A stretch of 64,000 nt of DNA, from contig NZ_JACHHP010000004.1 of assembly GCF_014202825.1 (NCBI RefSeq), positions 372,001-436,000 of the forward strand, given 5' to 3'. Under the pieces are notes generated by a model that was given only the letters and a program-made list of their open reading frames with translations, had not been told where the DNA came from and searched no databases. This document shows, piece by piece, positions 1 to 7,604 of this stretch. How positions within the stretch are numbered: position 1 is the first letter of the stretch; every line of letters starts with the position of its first letter. The position numbers and the translations under genes are program-made. The DNA is from Chiayiivirga flava (GTDB lineage: Bacteria > Pseudomonadota > Gammaproteobacteria > Xanthomonadales > Xanthomonadaceae).

Positions 1-191
1 TCCGCGCGGTGCCCACGCGCGAGTCCACGCGCAGCCGCATGCTCGGCACCATCGTGGACCAGATGTTCGGCGGCCGCCCGATGGAGCTGGTGCTGAGCCT
101 GCTCGGCACCGAGTCGGCGCCCAAATCCGAGGAAATCGCGCAGGTCCGTGCGCTGCTCGATCGCCTGGAGCGGGAGCGCGGCCATGATTGA
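1..191 (+). CDS. BlaI/MecI-type transcriptional regulator, C-terminal part (5'-truncated by window)
   Basis: Only the last ~63 codons are inside the window; the reading frame is open from base 3 and stops at 189-191. The fragment starts with basic, Thr/Ser-rich residues (PTRESTRSRM) followed by an amphipathic segment (MLGTIVDQMFGG) and a terminal LxxLLDRLE helix, the shape of the dimerisation half of BlaI/MecI/CopY repressors. The main support is context: the stop codon overlaps the start of an M56 (BlaR1/MecR1-like) metallopeptidase gene, the classic partner of these repressors, so the pair is probably translationally coupled. In known systems the membrane protease leads to cleavage of the repressor. 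The DNA-binding half is outside the window and cannot be judged. Confidence 0.72.
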   Translation, partial: RAVPTRESTRSRMLGTIVDQMFGGRPMELVLSLLGTESAPKSEEIAQVRALLDRLERERGHD

Positions 192-1854
192 CGGCGTGGT
201 GCAGACCGTGGGCTGGGCCCTGATCGACGCCGCGTGGCAGGGGATACTCGTCGGCGCGCTCTACGCCAGCGCGCGTCTTGCCGTCAGCGATGCGCGGCTG
301 CGGCTGGCGATCGGCCATCTCGCGCTGCTCGCGCTCGCGCTGCTGCCGCTGGCGAGCCTGCTGTGGCGCCTGTACGCGCCGCAGCCGTTGCCCGAGGCCG
401 CCCTCGGCGCGATGCTGGCCGGCGGCGCGGCGGCGGTCGACGGCGCACCGTCGGCGGCCGCGTGGTCCATCGATGTATGGCTGCCGTGGCTGGTCGGCGC
501 GTGGGCGGTCGGCGTGGCCGTGCATTCGCTGCGCCTGTTCGGGCAGTGGCGCGGGTTGCGTCGCCTGTGCGCGCAGAGCAGCGTCGTCGATCCCGACTGG
601 CTCGACACCCTCGCGCGCCTGCGCAACCGGCTGGGGGTGAAGGCCCGCGTTCGCCTGCTGCACGGCGTGCAGGTCACCACGCCGATGCTCGTCGGCGTGC
701 TGCGTCCGACGATCCTGCTGCCGTCGAGCCTGCTGCTGCAGCTGCCGCGCGCGCAGGTCGAACTGATCCTGATCCACGAGCTGGCGCATCTGCGCCGTCT
801 CGACACCTGGTTCAACCTGCTGCAGACCTGCCTCGACACCCTGCTGTTCTTCCATCCCGCGGTGCACTGGATCTCGCGCAAGGTGCGCGAGGACCGCGAG
901 CTGTGCTGCGACCAGCTGGTGCTGGCCCGCGGCGGCGATCCGATGCTGTATGCGCGCACCCTGCTGGCGATGGCCGAAGCCCACCACCACGCGCATGCGC
1001 CGGCGCCGGCCCTCGGCGCGGCCGGCGGGCTGCTGCTGGAGCGCGTGCAGCGCATCGTCGACGTGCCTCCGGCGCGGCAGGGCACGCAGATGCCCGCACT
1101 GGGCACCGTGCTCGCGCTCGCCGCGCTGTTGTGGCTGCTCAAGCCCGCCGGCGACGAGAACGTGCTGCACGATCTGGGCCTGCCTCCGCTGGCGGCGTCG
1201 GGCATCGTCGCCGCCGTGCCGTCGCTCGCGGGCCTGCAGTTCTCGGTCGCGGACATGGCGGCGGCCGTGGAACCGCTGGTGCTGCGCGCACCGCCGCGCG
1301 GTGTCGATGCCGGATCGGCGCAGCCCCTCCCGGCGGCCGTCGCGCCCGACGCCGCGCCGGCGCCGATCGCCACACCGCCGCTCGCGCCGATGCCGGCGCT
1401 CCTGCAGCCCGAGCTCGCGCCTGCCGCACTGTCGGACAGCACGGTGCCAGTCGCCCCCGTCCAGCCGGTCGCCGCGCGCGATGCGGCCGTCGATGCGCCG
1501 CCGCCCGCAGCGGCCGCACCGCGCGAGCCGCGCGCTCTGCAGCAGGTGGCGCCCGAGTACCCGTCCAATGCCCGGCTTGCGGCGGTCGAAGGCTTCGTCG
1601 TGCTGCGTTACCGGGTCGACGGCACCGGCCGTGCACGCGACGTGCGTCTGATCGACGCCGAGCCGAGCGGCGTGTTCGAGAAAGCGGCGCGGCGCGCGCT
1701 TGCGCAGTGGCGCTTCGAGCCCGAATTCGGCGCCGCCGGCGACTACCTGCAGCAGTTCGACTTCCGCCTCGAAGGCGGCGACGGCCCGGGCGATGCCGAG
1801 GCCGAACGCTGCTCGATCCGGATCGGTTCGCGCCTCTGCCGCCCGACCCCGTGA
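184..1854 (+). CDS. M56 family (BlaR1-like) membrane metallopeptidase with C-terminal TonB-type domain
   Basis: The protein is 556 aa from the ATG at 184, which overlaps the upstream repressor stop by 8 bases; a longer upstream start is in frame but would run deep into the repressor gene. Hydrophobic segments near residues 10-30, 43-62 and 97-118 anchor it in the inner membrane. The zinc motif HELAH is at 198-202, and EDRELCCDQ (about 236-244) supplies the third ligand region of the M56 family. After a long Pro/Ala-rich linker (about 370-455) comes a TonB C-terminal-like domain (VAPEYP to QWRFEP, about 456-535) in place of the penicillin-binding sensor of BlaR1. The inferred role is envelope signalling through proteolysis of the neighbouring repressor; the signal is unknown. 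Confidence 0.85.
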   Translation: MIDGVVQTVGWALIDAAWQGILVGALYASARLAVSDARLRLAIGHLALLALALLPLASLLWRLYAPQPLPEAALGAMLAGGAAAVDGAPSAAAWSIDVWLPWLVGAWAVGVAVHSLRLFGQWRGLRRLCAQSSVVDPDWLDTLARLRNRLGVKARVRLLHGVQVTTPMLVGVLRPTILLPSSLLLQLPRAQVELILIHELAHLRRLDTWFNLLQTCLDTLLFFHPAVHWISRKVREDRELCCDQLVLARGGDPMLYARTLLAMAEAHHHAHAPAPALGAAGGLLLERVQRIVDVPPARQGTQMPALGTVLALAALLWLLKPAGDENVLHDLGLPPLAASGIVAAVPSLAGLQFSVADMAAAVEPLVLRAPPRGVDAGSAQPLPAAVAPDAAPAPIATPPLAPMPALLQPELAPAALSDSTVPVAPVQPVAARDAAVDAPPPAAAAPREPRALQQVAPEYPSNARLAAVEGFVVLRYRVDGTGRARDVRLIDAEPSGVFEKAARRALAQWRFEPEFGAAGDYLQQFDFRLEGGDGPGDAEAERCSIRIGSRLCRPTP

Positions 1855-1862
1855 GCTGTCCG

Positions 1863-1885
1863 GCGGCCGGCATCGCGCCGGCCGC
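1863..1885 (+). terminator. GC hairpin after the M56 gene
   Basis: The sequence GCGGCCGGC - ATCGC - GCCGGCCGC forms a 9-bp perfect stem 8 bases after the M56 stop codon. There is no T-run, so it may work as a weak terminator or a 3'-end stabiliser. Confidence 0.35.
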
Positions 1886-1950
1886 GCCCGGGTCTGAGCC
1901 GCCACTGAACTTCCCGTGCACGCGGCTGGTCTTGCTTGCTGAACAGGCGC

Positions 1951-1956
1951 TACTCT
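1951..1956 (+). promoter_or_regulatory. -10-like TACTCT directly upstream of the response regulator start
   Basis: TACTCT ends 7 bases before the ATG at 1964 and no Shine-Dalgarno sequence separates them. Transcription would start at or next to the A of the ATG, so a leaderless mRNA is likely. No convincing -35 box is visible. Confidence 0.4.
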
Positions 1957-1963
1957 AGCCCGC

Positions 1964-2647
1964 ATGCGCATCCTCGTGATCGAAGACAACTCGGACATCG
2001 CCGCGAATCTCGGCGATTTCCTCGAAGACCGCGGGCACACCGTCGACTTCGCCGGCGACGGCGTCACCGGCCTGCACCGCGCCGTGGTCGACGACTTCGA
2101 TGCGATCATCCTCGACCTCAACCTGCCGGGCATGGACGGCCTGGAGGTCTGCCGCAAGCTGCGCCAGGACGCGCGCAAGCAGACGCCCGTGCTGATGCTC
2201 ACCGCGCGCGACGCGCTGGAACAGAAGCTGGCGGGCTTCGAGTCAGGCGCCGACGATTACCTGGTCAAGCCGTTCGCCCTGCAGGAAGTCGAGGCCCGCC
2301 TCGCCGTGCTGCTTCGTCGCGGTCGCGGCAACGCGCCGCGCGTGCTCAGCGTCGGGGATCTGGAATACAACCTCGACACGCTCGAAGTGGTGCGCGGCGG
2401 CAAGCAGGTCAATCTGAACCCCACCGCGCTCAAGATCCTCAGCGCGCTGATGGAAGCCTCGCCCGCGGTCGTGACGCGCCAGGAGCTCGAAACCCGTGTC
2501 TGGGGCGAGGAACTGCCCGATTCGGACAGCCTGCGCGTGCACATCCACGGCCTGCGCGCCGCGGTCGACAAGCCGTTCGGCAAGCCGCTGATTCAGACCC
2601 GCCACGGCATCGGTTACCGCATCGCGGATGTCGACGCCGCGGCCTGA
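1964..2647 (+). CDS. OmpR/PhoB-family response regulator
   Basis: This 227-aa cytosolic DNA-binding regulator has an N-terminal receiver domain (1-118) with the acidic pair E7/D8, the phospho-acceptor Asp51 (in IILDLNLPG), Thr80 and Lys102 (in YLVKPF). A winged-helix Trans_Reg_C domain follows (about 130-224) and ends with the usual GIGYRI motif. Its stop overlaps the start of the sensor kinase by 20 bases, so the two genes form one transcript and are the cognate pair. The start at 1964 is favoured because the receiver domain begins at once (MRILVIEDN). I cannot assign the stimulus or a named ortholog. Confidence 0.93.
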   Translation: MRILVIEDNSDIAANLGDFLEDRGHTVDFAGDGVTGLHRAVVDDFDAIILDLNLPGMDGLEVCRKLRQDARKQTPVLMLTARDALEQKLAGFESGADDYLVKPFALQEVEARLAVLLRRGRGNAPRVLSVGDLEYNLDTLEVVRGGKQVNLNPTALKILSALMEASPAVVTRQELETRVWGEELPDSDSLRVHIHGLRAAVDKPFGKPLIQTRHGIGYRIADVDAAA

Positions 2648-4001
2648 CGGCGACCGCCACGCCGTGGCGTCCGCCGGGCCGGCATCCGGCCGCCTACGCA
2701 AGGCGCGCTTCCGGCGCAGGCTCCGCAGCCGCATCGTGCTGTCGTTCCTGCTGCTGGGGTTCGGACTCACCACGCTGTTCGCCGTCTCCACCCTTGTTTT
2801 GCGCGCGCGCGCCGAGGCCGGACTCGTCGACGACTGGCTGCAGCAGGAAGCGCGCAATTTCGTCGCTTTCAAGCGCGAGAATCCCGACCCCGGCGCGAAC
2901 TACACCCTCTCCGCGCAGGCGATCGAACTGCTGATCGCGCGCCCGACCAGCCCGAGCATCCCGTTCGAATGGGCGGCGCTCAAGACCGGCGTGTACGACC
3001 TGCGCGATCCCGACGCGGTCGGGCGCGACGCCAACTACAAGCTCGCCGTCGAGCGGCAGGCCGACATGGTCGGATTCCTGCGCTACAACACCGGCAACCA
3101 GACGCTCGACCTGCAGCAGCTGCTGGTCCTGCTCGGCGGCAGCGTGGTGCTGTTCACGCTGTTCGCGTGGTTGATCGGCCTGTGGTCGTCGCGCCGCGTG
3201 ATCCGCCCGGTGGCCGATCTTGCCGCGCGCGTCGGCCGCTTCCGCGGCCAGTCGCGCCCGGATCGTCTTGCGCCGCACTTCGAGGACGACGAAGTCGGCC
3301 AGCTCGCCAGTGCGCTCGACGATTATGCCGACCAGCTGACCGAGCGCGTCACGCGCGACCGCGAGTTCAACGCCGATGTCAGCCACGAACTGCGCACGCC
3401 GCTTGCGGTGATCCGTGGCGCCACCGAGCTGCTGCTCGCAGCGCCCGACCTCAGCGAGAAGATGCGGCAGCGGCTGCTGCGCATCGATCGAGCAACCCAG
3501 CAATGCACCGATCTCACTACTGCACTGCTCATGCTCTCGCGCAACGAACGCGGCAGCGGCAATACCGACATCCGGCGGTTGGTGGAACAGCAGGTCGATG
3601 CGAACCGGCTGCACCTGGCGAACAAGCCGGTCACCGTCCGCGCCGAGGGACAGAGCGACGTGCACATCGACGCGCCAGAAGCGGTACTCGCGGTCGCGCT
3701 CGGCAACCTGATCGGGAATGCCTGCAAGTACACGCCCAGCGGCGAGGTGGTCGTGACCGTGCTGGCCGATCGCGTCGAGGTGGCGGACACGGGGCCGGGG
3801 ATCAGCGTGGAGGATGCAGAACGTCTGTTCGAGCGCGGTTATCGCGGGTCGAGCTCGGAAGGCAGCAAAGGCGCCGGGATCGGCCTTGCGATCGTGCGCA
3901 GGCTGTGCGAGCTGTACGGCTGGCGTGCGTCGATCCGGCCGCGCGACGACATGGCGGGCGCCATCGCGACGCTCGAGTTCGAGCCCTACCGCAAACGCTA
4001 G
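2628..4001 (+). CDS. Sensor histidine kinase (partner of the upstream response regulator)
   Basis: This 457-aa inner-membrane kinase has a basic N-terminus, TM1 (about 36-58), a periplasmic sensor region of about 105 residues, TM2 (about 165-186), a HAMP-like linker, and an HisKA dimerisation helix with phospho-acceptor His253 in VSHELRTPL. The C-terminal HATPase domain shows the N box (GNLIGNACKY), G1 box (VADTGPGIS) and G2 box (GAGIGLAIV). It starts inside the 3' end of the response-regulator gene, in another frame, which implies translational coupling. The periplasmic domain has no family I recognise. Convergent with the EF-hand gene beyond it. Confidence 0.93.
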   Translation: MSTPRPDGDRHAVASAGPASGRLRKARFRRRLRSRIVLSFLLLGFGLTTLFAVSTLVLRARAEAGLVDDWLQQEARNFVAFKRENPDPGANYTLSAQAIELLIARPTSPSIPFEWAALKTGVYDLRDPDAVGRDANYKLAVERQADMVGFLRYNTGNQTLDLQQLLVLLGGSVVLFTLFAWLIGLWSSRRVIRPVADLAARVGRFRGQSRPDRLAPHFEDDEVGQLASALDDYADQLTERVTRDREFNADVSHELRTPLAVIRGATELLLAAPDLSEKMRQRLLRIDRATQQCTDLTTALLMLSRNERGSGNTDIRRLVEQQVDANRLHLANKPVTVRAEGQSDVHIDAPEAVLAVALGNLIGNACKYTPSGEVVVTVLADRVEVADTGPGISVEDAERLFERGYRGSSSEGSKGAGIGLAIVRRLCELYGWRASIRPRDDMAGAIATLEFEPYRKR

Positions 4002-4133
4002 CGTCAAGTTCGCGCGGGCGCTGTGCGTCGCCTGCGTTGCGGCACGTCACACGCGCGCCTCTGCCGCTCGGGCCAAAGGCACATCGGCCGGGCATGGCCC
4101 GGCCGACGCGGTCCGCATCCGTGCGGACAGGAG

Positions 4134-4583
4134 TCAGCGGTGGTCCGCCATTTCCTTCCTGTGCCCGGCTTCGAGCTCGTCCTTGGTGAGGTTGCCGTCG
4201 CGGTCGGTGTCCATCTTCGCGAACATGTCCTTGGCGCCTTCGGCGTGTTCGGCCGAGGTCAGCTCGCCGTCGCCGTCGCTGTCGATCTTGGCGATCTTGT
4301 CGGCGGACGACATCGATTTGCCGTGCCCGGCGTGATCGGCCTTGGCGGTGTTCTTGTCCGACCACTTGGCATGGGCGGCGTCCATCTCGGCCGCGGTGAC
4401 GCTGCCGTTGTTGTCGGCGTCGAGCTTGGCGAACATCTTGTCCGCACCGACCGTGTGCTCGGCTTGGCTGATGCGGCCGTCCTTGTCGGTGTCCATCTCG
4501 GCGAACTTGTCCATGCCGGCGAACGCGGCGGCGGCCGGCATGAGGATGGCGGCGGCAATGGCAATACGGAGCGTGGTGTGCAT
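4134..4583 (-). CDS. Exported EF-hand calcium-binding protein
   Basis: The protein is 149 aa. A signal peptide with a likely AFA cleavage site (about residues 1-22) sends it to the periplasm or outside. Four EF-hand loops follow in two pairs: 31-42 (DTDKDGRISQAE), 55-66 (DADNNGSVTAAE), 101-112 (DSDGDGELTSAE) and 125-136 (DTDRDGNLTKDE). All keep Asp at positions 1, 3 (Asp) and Glu at 12, so each should bind Ca2+. A His-rich segment (about 84-89) links the pairs. The strong Shine-Dalgarno GGAGGA just upstream of the ATG fixes the start. It lies alone between the convergent kinase gene and ilvE; the target is unknown. Confidence 0.88.
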   Translation of the reverse strand: MHTTLRIAIAAAILMPAAAAFAGMDKFAEMDTDKDGRISQAEHTVGADKMFAKLDADNNGSVTAAEMDAAHAKWSDKNTAKADHAGHGKSMSSADKIAKIDSDGDGELTSAEHAEGAKDMFAKMDTDRDGNLTKDELEAGHRKEMADHR

Positions 4584-4784
4584 GGAATTCCTCCCGGATC
4601 AGTGGCGCGCTCTGACGGCGCCCGTGGAGGATGGCCCTGCGGAACTGAGTCGCGCCTAAAGCCGACAGGGGATCGGCCGGGAGACGCGTTTCCTGTTCAG
4701 GGCGCGTGCAAGTTGTTGATGCAGCATGCGGTTTTTGCCGCGACGGCGCCGCGCATCGCGCACGACGCCGTCGGAATCGGATGT

Positions 4785-5696
4785 TTACAGCGGCTCGAGC
4801 CAGCCGTGGGTGTCCGGCGTCTTGCCGCTGAACAGTCCGAAGAACAGGTCCTGCATCCGGCGCGTGAGCGCACCGGGTTTGCCTTCGCCCACCTGCTTGC
4901 CGTCGACCGAGCGGATCGGCGTGATCTCGGCCGCGGTGCCGCACATGAAGAGCTCGTCGCACAGGTACAGGTACTCGCGCGGCAGGTCGCGCTCCACGAC
5001 CTCGATGCCGGCATCGCGTGCGAGGCGGATGATCGAGTTGCGCGTGATGCCGTTGAGCAGCGCCGCGCTCACCGGGGTGGTGTGCAGCGCGCCGTCGAAC
5101 ACGAGGAACAGGTTTTCGCCCGCGCCTTCCGACAGCAGACCCGTCGATGCCAGCGCGATGCCTTCGCCGAAGCCGAGGCGGCGCGCCTCGCGCGCGACCA
5201 GCTGGCCCGAGAGATAGTTGCCGCCGGCCTTCGCGCCGGCGGGAATCGTGTTCGGCGCGAAGCGCTGCCAGCTCGACACGCAGGCGTCGATGCCCGCCTC
5301 GAGCACGTCGGGGCCCAGGTACGGACCCATGTCCCAGGCCGCCACGGCGACGTCGGTCGGACAGTCGGCCGAGAGTCCGAAGCCGCCGAGGCCGCGGAAC
5401 GCGATCGGGCGCAGGTAGGCGCGTCCGAGGCCGTTGGCGCGGATCACCTCGCGGCAGGCGGCGTTGAGCTGCTCGACGGTGTACGGAATCCCGATGTCGT
5501 AGATCTTGGCCGACGCGAACAGACGCTTGATGTGGTCGGTGAGGCGGAAGATGGCGTGGCCATCGCGCGTTTCGTAGCAGCGGATGCCTTCGAACACCGA
5601 CGAGCCGTAGTGCAGCGCGTGTGCCATCACATGCGTTGTGGCCTCGGCCCAGGGCTTGATCGCGCCGTTCTGCCAGATGTGTTCGGGATAGCGCAT
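4785..5696 (-). CDS. ilvE: Branched-chain amino acid aminotransferase
   Basis: This 303-aa fold-type IV PLP enzyme transfers the amino group between glutamate and the branched-chain 2-oxo acids, the last step of Leu/Ile/Val synthesis. The family signatures are visible: the HYGSSVFEG start region, the PLP-binding lysine in PAGAKAGGNY (about residue 163), SEGAGENLF, and GTAAEITP near the C-terminus. The length is usual for IlvE. It is a single gene with its own good promoter (TAGAAT/CTGACG, 5727-5755). Confidence 0.95.
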   Translation of the reverse strand: MRYPEHIWQNGAIKPWAEATTHVMAHALHYGSSVFEGIRCYETRDGHAIFRLTDHIKRLFASAKIYDIGIPYTVEQLNAACREVIRANGLGRAYLRPIAFRGLGGFGLSADCPTDVAVAAWDMGPYLGPDVLEAGIDACVSSWQRFAPNTIPAGAKAGGNYLSGQLVAREARRLGFGEGIALASTGLLSEGAGENLFLVFDGALHTTPVSAALLNGITRNSIIRLARDAGIEVVERDLPREYLYLCDELFMCGTAAEITPIRSVDGKQVGEGKPGALTRRMQDLFFGLFSGKTPDTHGWLEPL

Positions 5697-5726
5697 CGCG
5701 GGACCTGCCGGAAGAAATGAACCGGC

Positions 5727-5755
5727 ATTCTACCGTTCCGGACGCGCAGCGTCAG
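5727..5755 (-). promoter_or_regulatory. Sigma-70 promoter of ilvE
   Basis: Read on the minus strand: -35 CTGACG (5750-5755), 17-bp spacer, -10 TAGAAT (5727-5732). Both boxes match the consensus well. The start codon lies about 30 bases downstream of the -10 box. Confidence 0.65.
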
Positions 5756-5796
5756 ACGCCGCGCGCAGGAGCCGGCTGCGGCGCGACCGGCATCGC

Positions 5797-6396
5797 TCAG
5801 AAATGGATCCACCAGCAGCCGGCGTGCCGGCGCAGGCCGAGCAGCAGCTCGGGCTGGCGCGCGCTGGCCGCGTCGACGTAGCGCGTGATGCGGATGCCGC
5901 TGGGATTCTCCACCGGCCGATCCGGATAGGCCGCGGGGTCGTCGATCACGAAGGCGGACTCGGGGTACACCAGCTCGACCGTCGCGCCGGGATCGGCCAC
6001 CGCGTCTTCCAGCCGGTTCATCACGAAGACCGCGGTGCGGCCGCCGATGCCGGGCCAGTGGTAGAGCCCGGCGATGGCGTTGATGTCGGCGCTTTCGACC
6101 GCGCGCCGCAGGTCGAACAGCAGGCTGTCGGCCCCACGCGCGCAGTCGCTGCGCACGAGGCCGGGGTTGTCGAGATCGACCACGGCGTCGGGCGAGAGAG
6201 AAGGCGGGGCGGTGGCCTGTTCGCGCGCGTTGAACTGGTCGCAGGGCCGGTCGGTGTAGATCGTGCCGCCGTCCGGGCCGATGCAGCGGCGGACGGCGGC
6301 GTCGGCGAGCTGGGTCGGCGCGAGCGAGAGTGCGGCGAACATCGCGCACGCCGCGAGGGCGGCGATCGATGCGCATCGTCGGTGCGGTTGCAGCAT
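5797..6396 (-). CDS. Exported DUF4124-like protein of unknown function
   Basis: From the ATG at 6396 the product is 199 aa with a signal peptide (hydrophobic about 12-28, AADAAV region). Right after it comes a DUF4124-like motif, VRRCIGPDGGTIYTDRPCDQF without its flanks: a short beta unit with two cysteines found in many exported proteins of this bacterial group. The rest (about 70-199) is acidic and includes a segment like nuclear-transport-factor folds (YHWPGIGGRTAVFVMNRL) and ends in a Cys-Trp-Trp pair. Longer upstream starts are in frame but would read through the REP-like hairpin at 6412-6438, so I reject them. Function unknown. Confidence 0.72.
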   Translation of the reverse strand: MLQPHRRCASIAALAACAMFAALSLAPTQLADAAVRRCIGPDGGTIYTDRPCDQFNAREQATAPPSLSPDAVVDLDNPGLVRSDCARGADSLLFDLRRAVESADINAIAGLYHWPGIGGRTAVFVMNRLEDAVADPGATVELVYPESAFVIDDPAAYPDRPVENPSGIRITRYVDAASARQPELLLGLRRHAGCWWIHF

Positions 6397-6411
6397 CGCA
6401 ACGCCGGGGAT

Positions 6412-6438
6412 AGCCCCTCTCCCCGTGGGAGAGGGGCT
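6412..6438. repeat. REP-like perfect hairpin
   Basis: AGCCCCTCTCCC - CGT - GGGAGAGGGGCT is a 12-bp perfect inverted repeat, 16 bases upstream of the DUF4124 gene start. It resembles the other 'ctctcccg/cgggagag' elements of this window (44930-44967, 47082-47127). Confidence 0.7.
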
Positions 6439-6597
6439 GGGGAGCGGGTTCGGCCGAAGCGGCGCGGGGGCCAGGTCGGGAGTAGTCGTCGACGCCATCG
6501 CTGCAGCATAGCGCCGGCACGTGACGCAGATGCTGTGCCGGTCGGTGGGATTGTAGCGAACCCGTGTCTCAGCACCCCCGTCGCGTAGCGCCCGCGT

Positions 6598-6653
6598 CCG
6601 CCTGCGTTCGGCCGGCGGTAGCCGCCTCACCCTTCTCCCGCCGGGAGAAGGAT
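6598..6653. repeat. Dispersed REP-like element, copy 1
   Basis: A segment reading CTGCGTTCGGCCGGCGGTAG, then a short spacer, then the hairpin CCTTCTCCCGCCGGGAGAAGG. Almost the same ~55 bases recur at 42144-42202. Together with the heptamer tract after it, this fills the gap between the DUF4124 gene and metF (6397-6714), which holds no gene. Confidence 0.75.
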
Positions 6654-6674
6654 TCCCACCCATCAAGCTTCTGC

Positions 6675-6711
6675 GATTCCCGATTCCCGAATCCCGAATC
6701 CCGATTCCCGA
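6675..6711. repeat. Heptanucleotide tandem tract (GATTCCC/GAATCCC)
   Basis: Five or so head-to-tail 7-base units, GATTCCC or GAATCCC, end 3 bases before the metF stop codon. The units differ only at one T/A position. Confidence 0.8.
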
Positions 6712-6714
6712 TCG

Positions 6715-7545
6715 TCACCGCACTCCCAGCCGCTCCAGCACCAGCGCCGTCGGCTTGGCCAGGTTGAGCGTGTAGAAATGCAGCCCCGGCACGCCCTGCG
6801 CGATCAGTCGCTCGCACAGTTGCGCCACCGCGTCGGCCGCGAAGCTGCGGATCGATTCGACATCGTCGCCGTACGCCTGCATCCGTCGCGCCATCCAGCG
6901 CGGGATCTCCGCGCCGCACATCTCGGAAAAGCGCCGGATCTGGGTGAAATTCGAGATCGGCATGATGCCCGGGACGATCGGAATGTCGATGCCCAGCGCG
7001 CTTGCATCGTCGACGAAGCGGAAATATGCGTCCGGGTTGTAGAAGTATTGCGTGATCGCGCCGTTGGCGCCGGCGTCGACCTTGCGTTTGAAGTGGCGCA
7101 GGTCCGCCAGCGCATCCTCGGCCTGCGGATGCGTTTCCGGATAGGCGCCCACCTCGATGTGGAAGAAATCGCCGTGTTCGGCGCGGATGAATCCGACCAG
7201 ATCGCTCGCGTAACGGAACTCGCCGGGCGTCGCCATGCCCGAGGGCAGGTCGCCGCGCAGTGCCACGAGCCGTCGACAGCCGCTGGCGCGGTACTGCGCC
7301 AGCAGGGCGCCGATCTCGGTGCGCGACCCGCCGACGCACGACAGATGAGGCGCGACCTGCAACGCGTGCTTGCGACGCAGGCCGCCGACGGTCTCCGGCG
7401 TGTAGCTCAGCGTCGAACCGCCGGCACCGAAGGTCACCGACACGTATTCGGGCGACAGCGACTTCAGCTTCGCCGCGGTGCGGTCGAGCTGGTTGCGCTG
7501 CTCGTCGGTCTTGGGCGGAAAGAACTCGAAACTGAGCGGAAGCAT
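6715..7545 (-). CDS. metF: 5,10-methylenetetrahydrofolate reductase
   Basis: This 276-aa FAD enzyme reduces methylene-THF to methyl-THF, the methyl donor for methionine synthesis. The sequence carries the MetF landmarks: SFEFFPPKT at residues 5-13, YVSVTFGAGGS (34-44), LVALRGDLP (93-101), the substrate region FFHIEVGAYPE (127-137), and ITQYFYN (164-170). Length is usual (E. coli ~296). The start at 7545 is set by the immediate onset of the fold. It belongs functionally with ahcY and metK in this window, though a beta-helix gene separates it from ahcY. A -10 box TACAAT sits at 7575-7580. Confidence 0.96.
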   Translation of the reverse strand: MLPLSFEFFPPKTDEQRNQLDRTAAKLKSLSPEYVSVTFGAGGSTLSYTPETVGGLRRKHALQVAPHLSCVGGSRTEIGALLAQYRASGCRRLVALRGDLPSGMATPGEFRYASDLVGFIRAEHGDFFHIEVGAYPETHPQAEDALADLRHFKRKVDAGANGAITQYFYNPDAYFRFVDDASALGIDIPIVPGIMPISNFTQIRRFSEMCGAEIPRWMARRMQAYGDDVESIRSFAADAVAQLCERLIAQGVPGLHFYTLNLAKPTALVLERLGVR

Positions 7546-7574
7546 GCAGGCATCGCGGCTGGGCGTCGGCCTGC

Positions 7575-7596
7575 ATTGTATCGCTTCATCGCGATA
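7575..7596 (-). promoter_or_regulatory. metF promoter (-10) with overlapping palindrome
   Basis: Minus strand: -10 TACAAT (7575-7580). Overlapping it is the inverted repeat TATCGC - N6 - GCGATA (7579-7596), placed where a repressor or activator could act. No clear -35 box is seen. I cannot name the regulator. Confidence 0.45.
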
Positions 7597-7604
7597 AAGC
7601 GAGT

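Noticed and set aside
4743-4772. Hairpin CGACGGCG...CGCCGTCG downstream of ilvE
   Set aside because: No U-run follows on the ilvE strand, so I do not call it a terminator.
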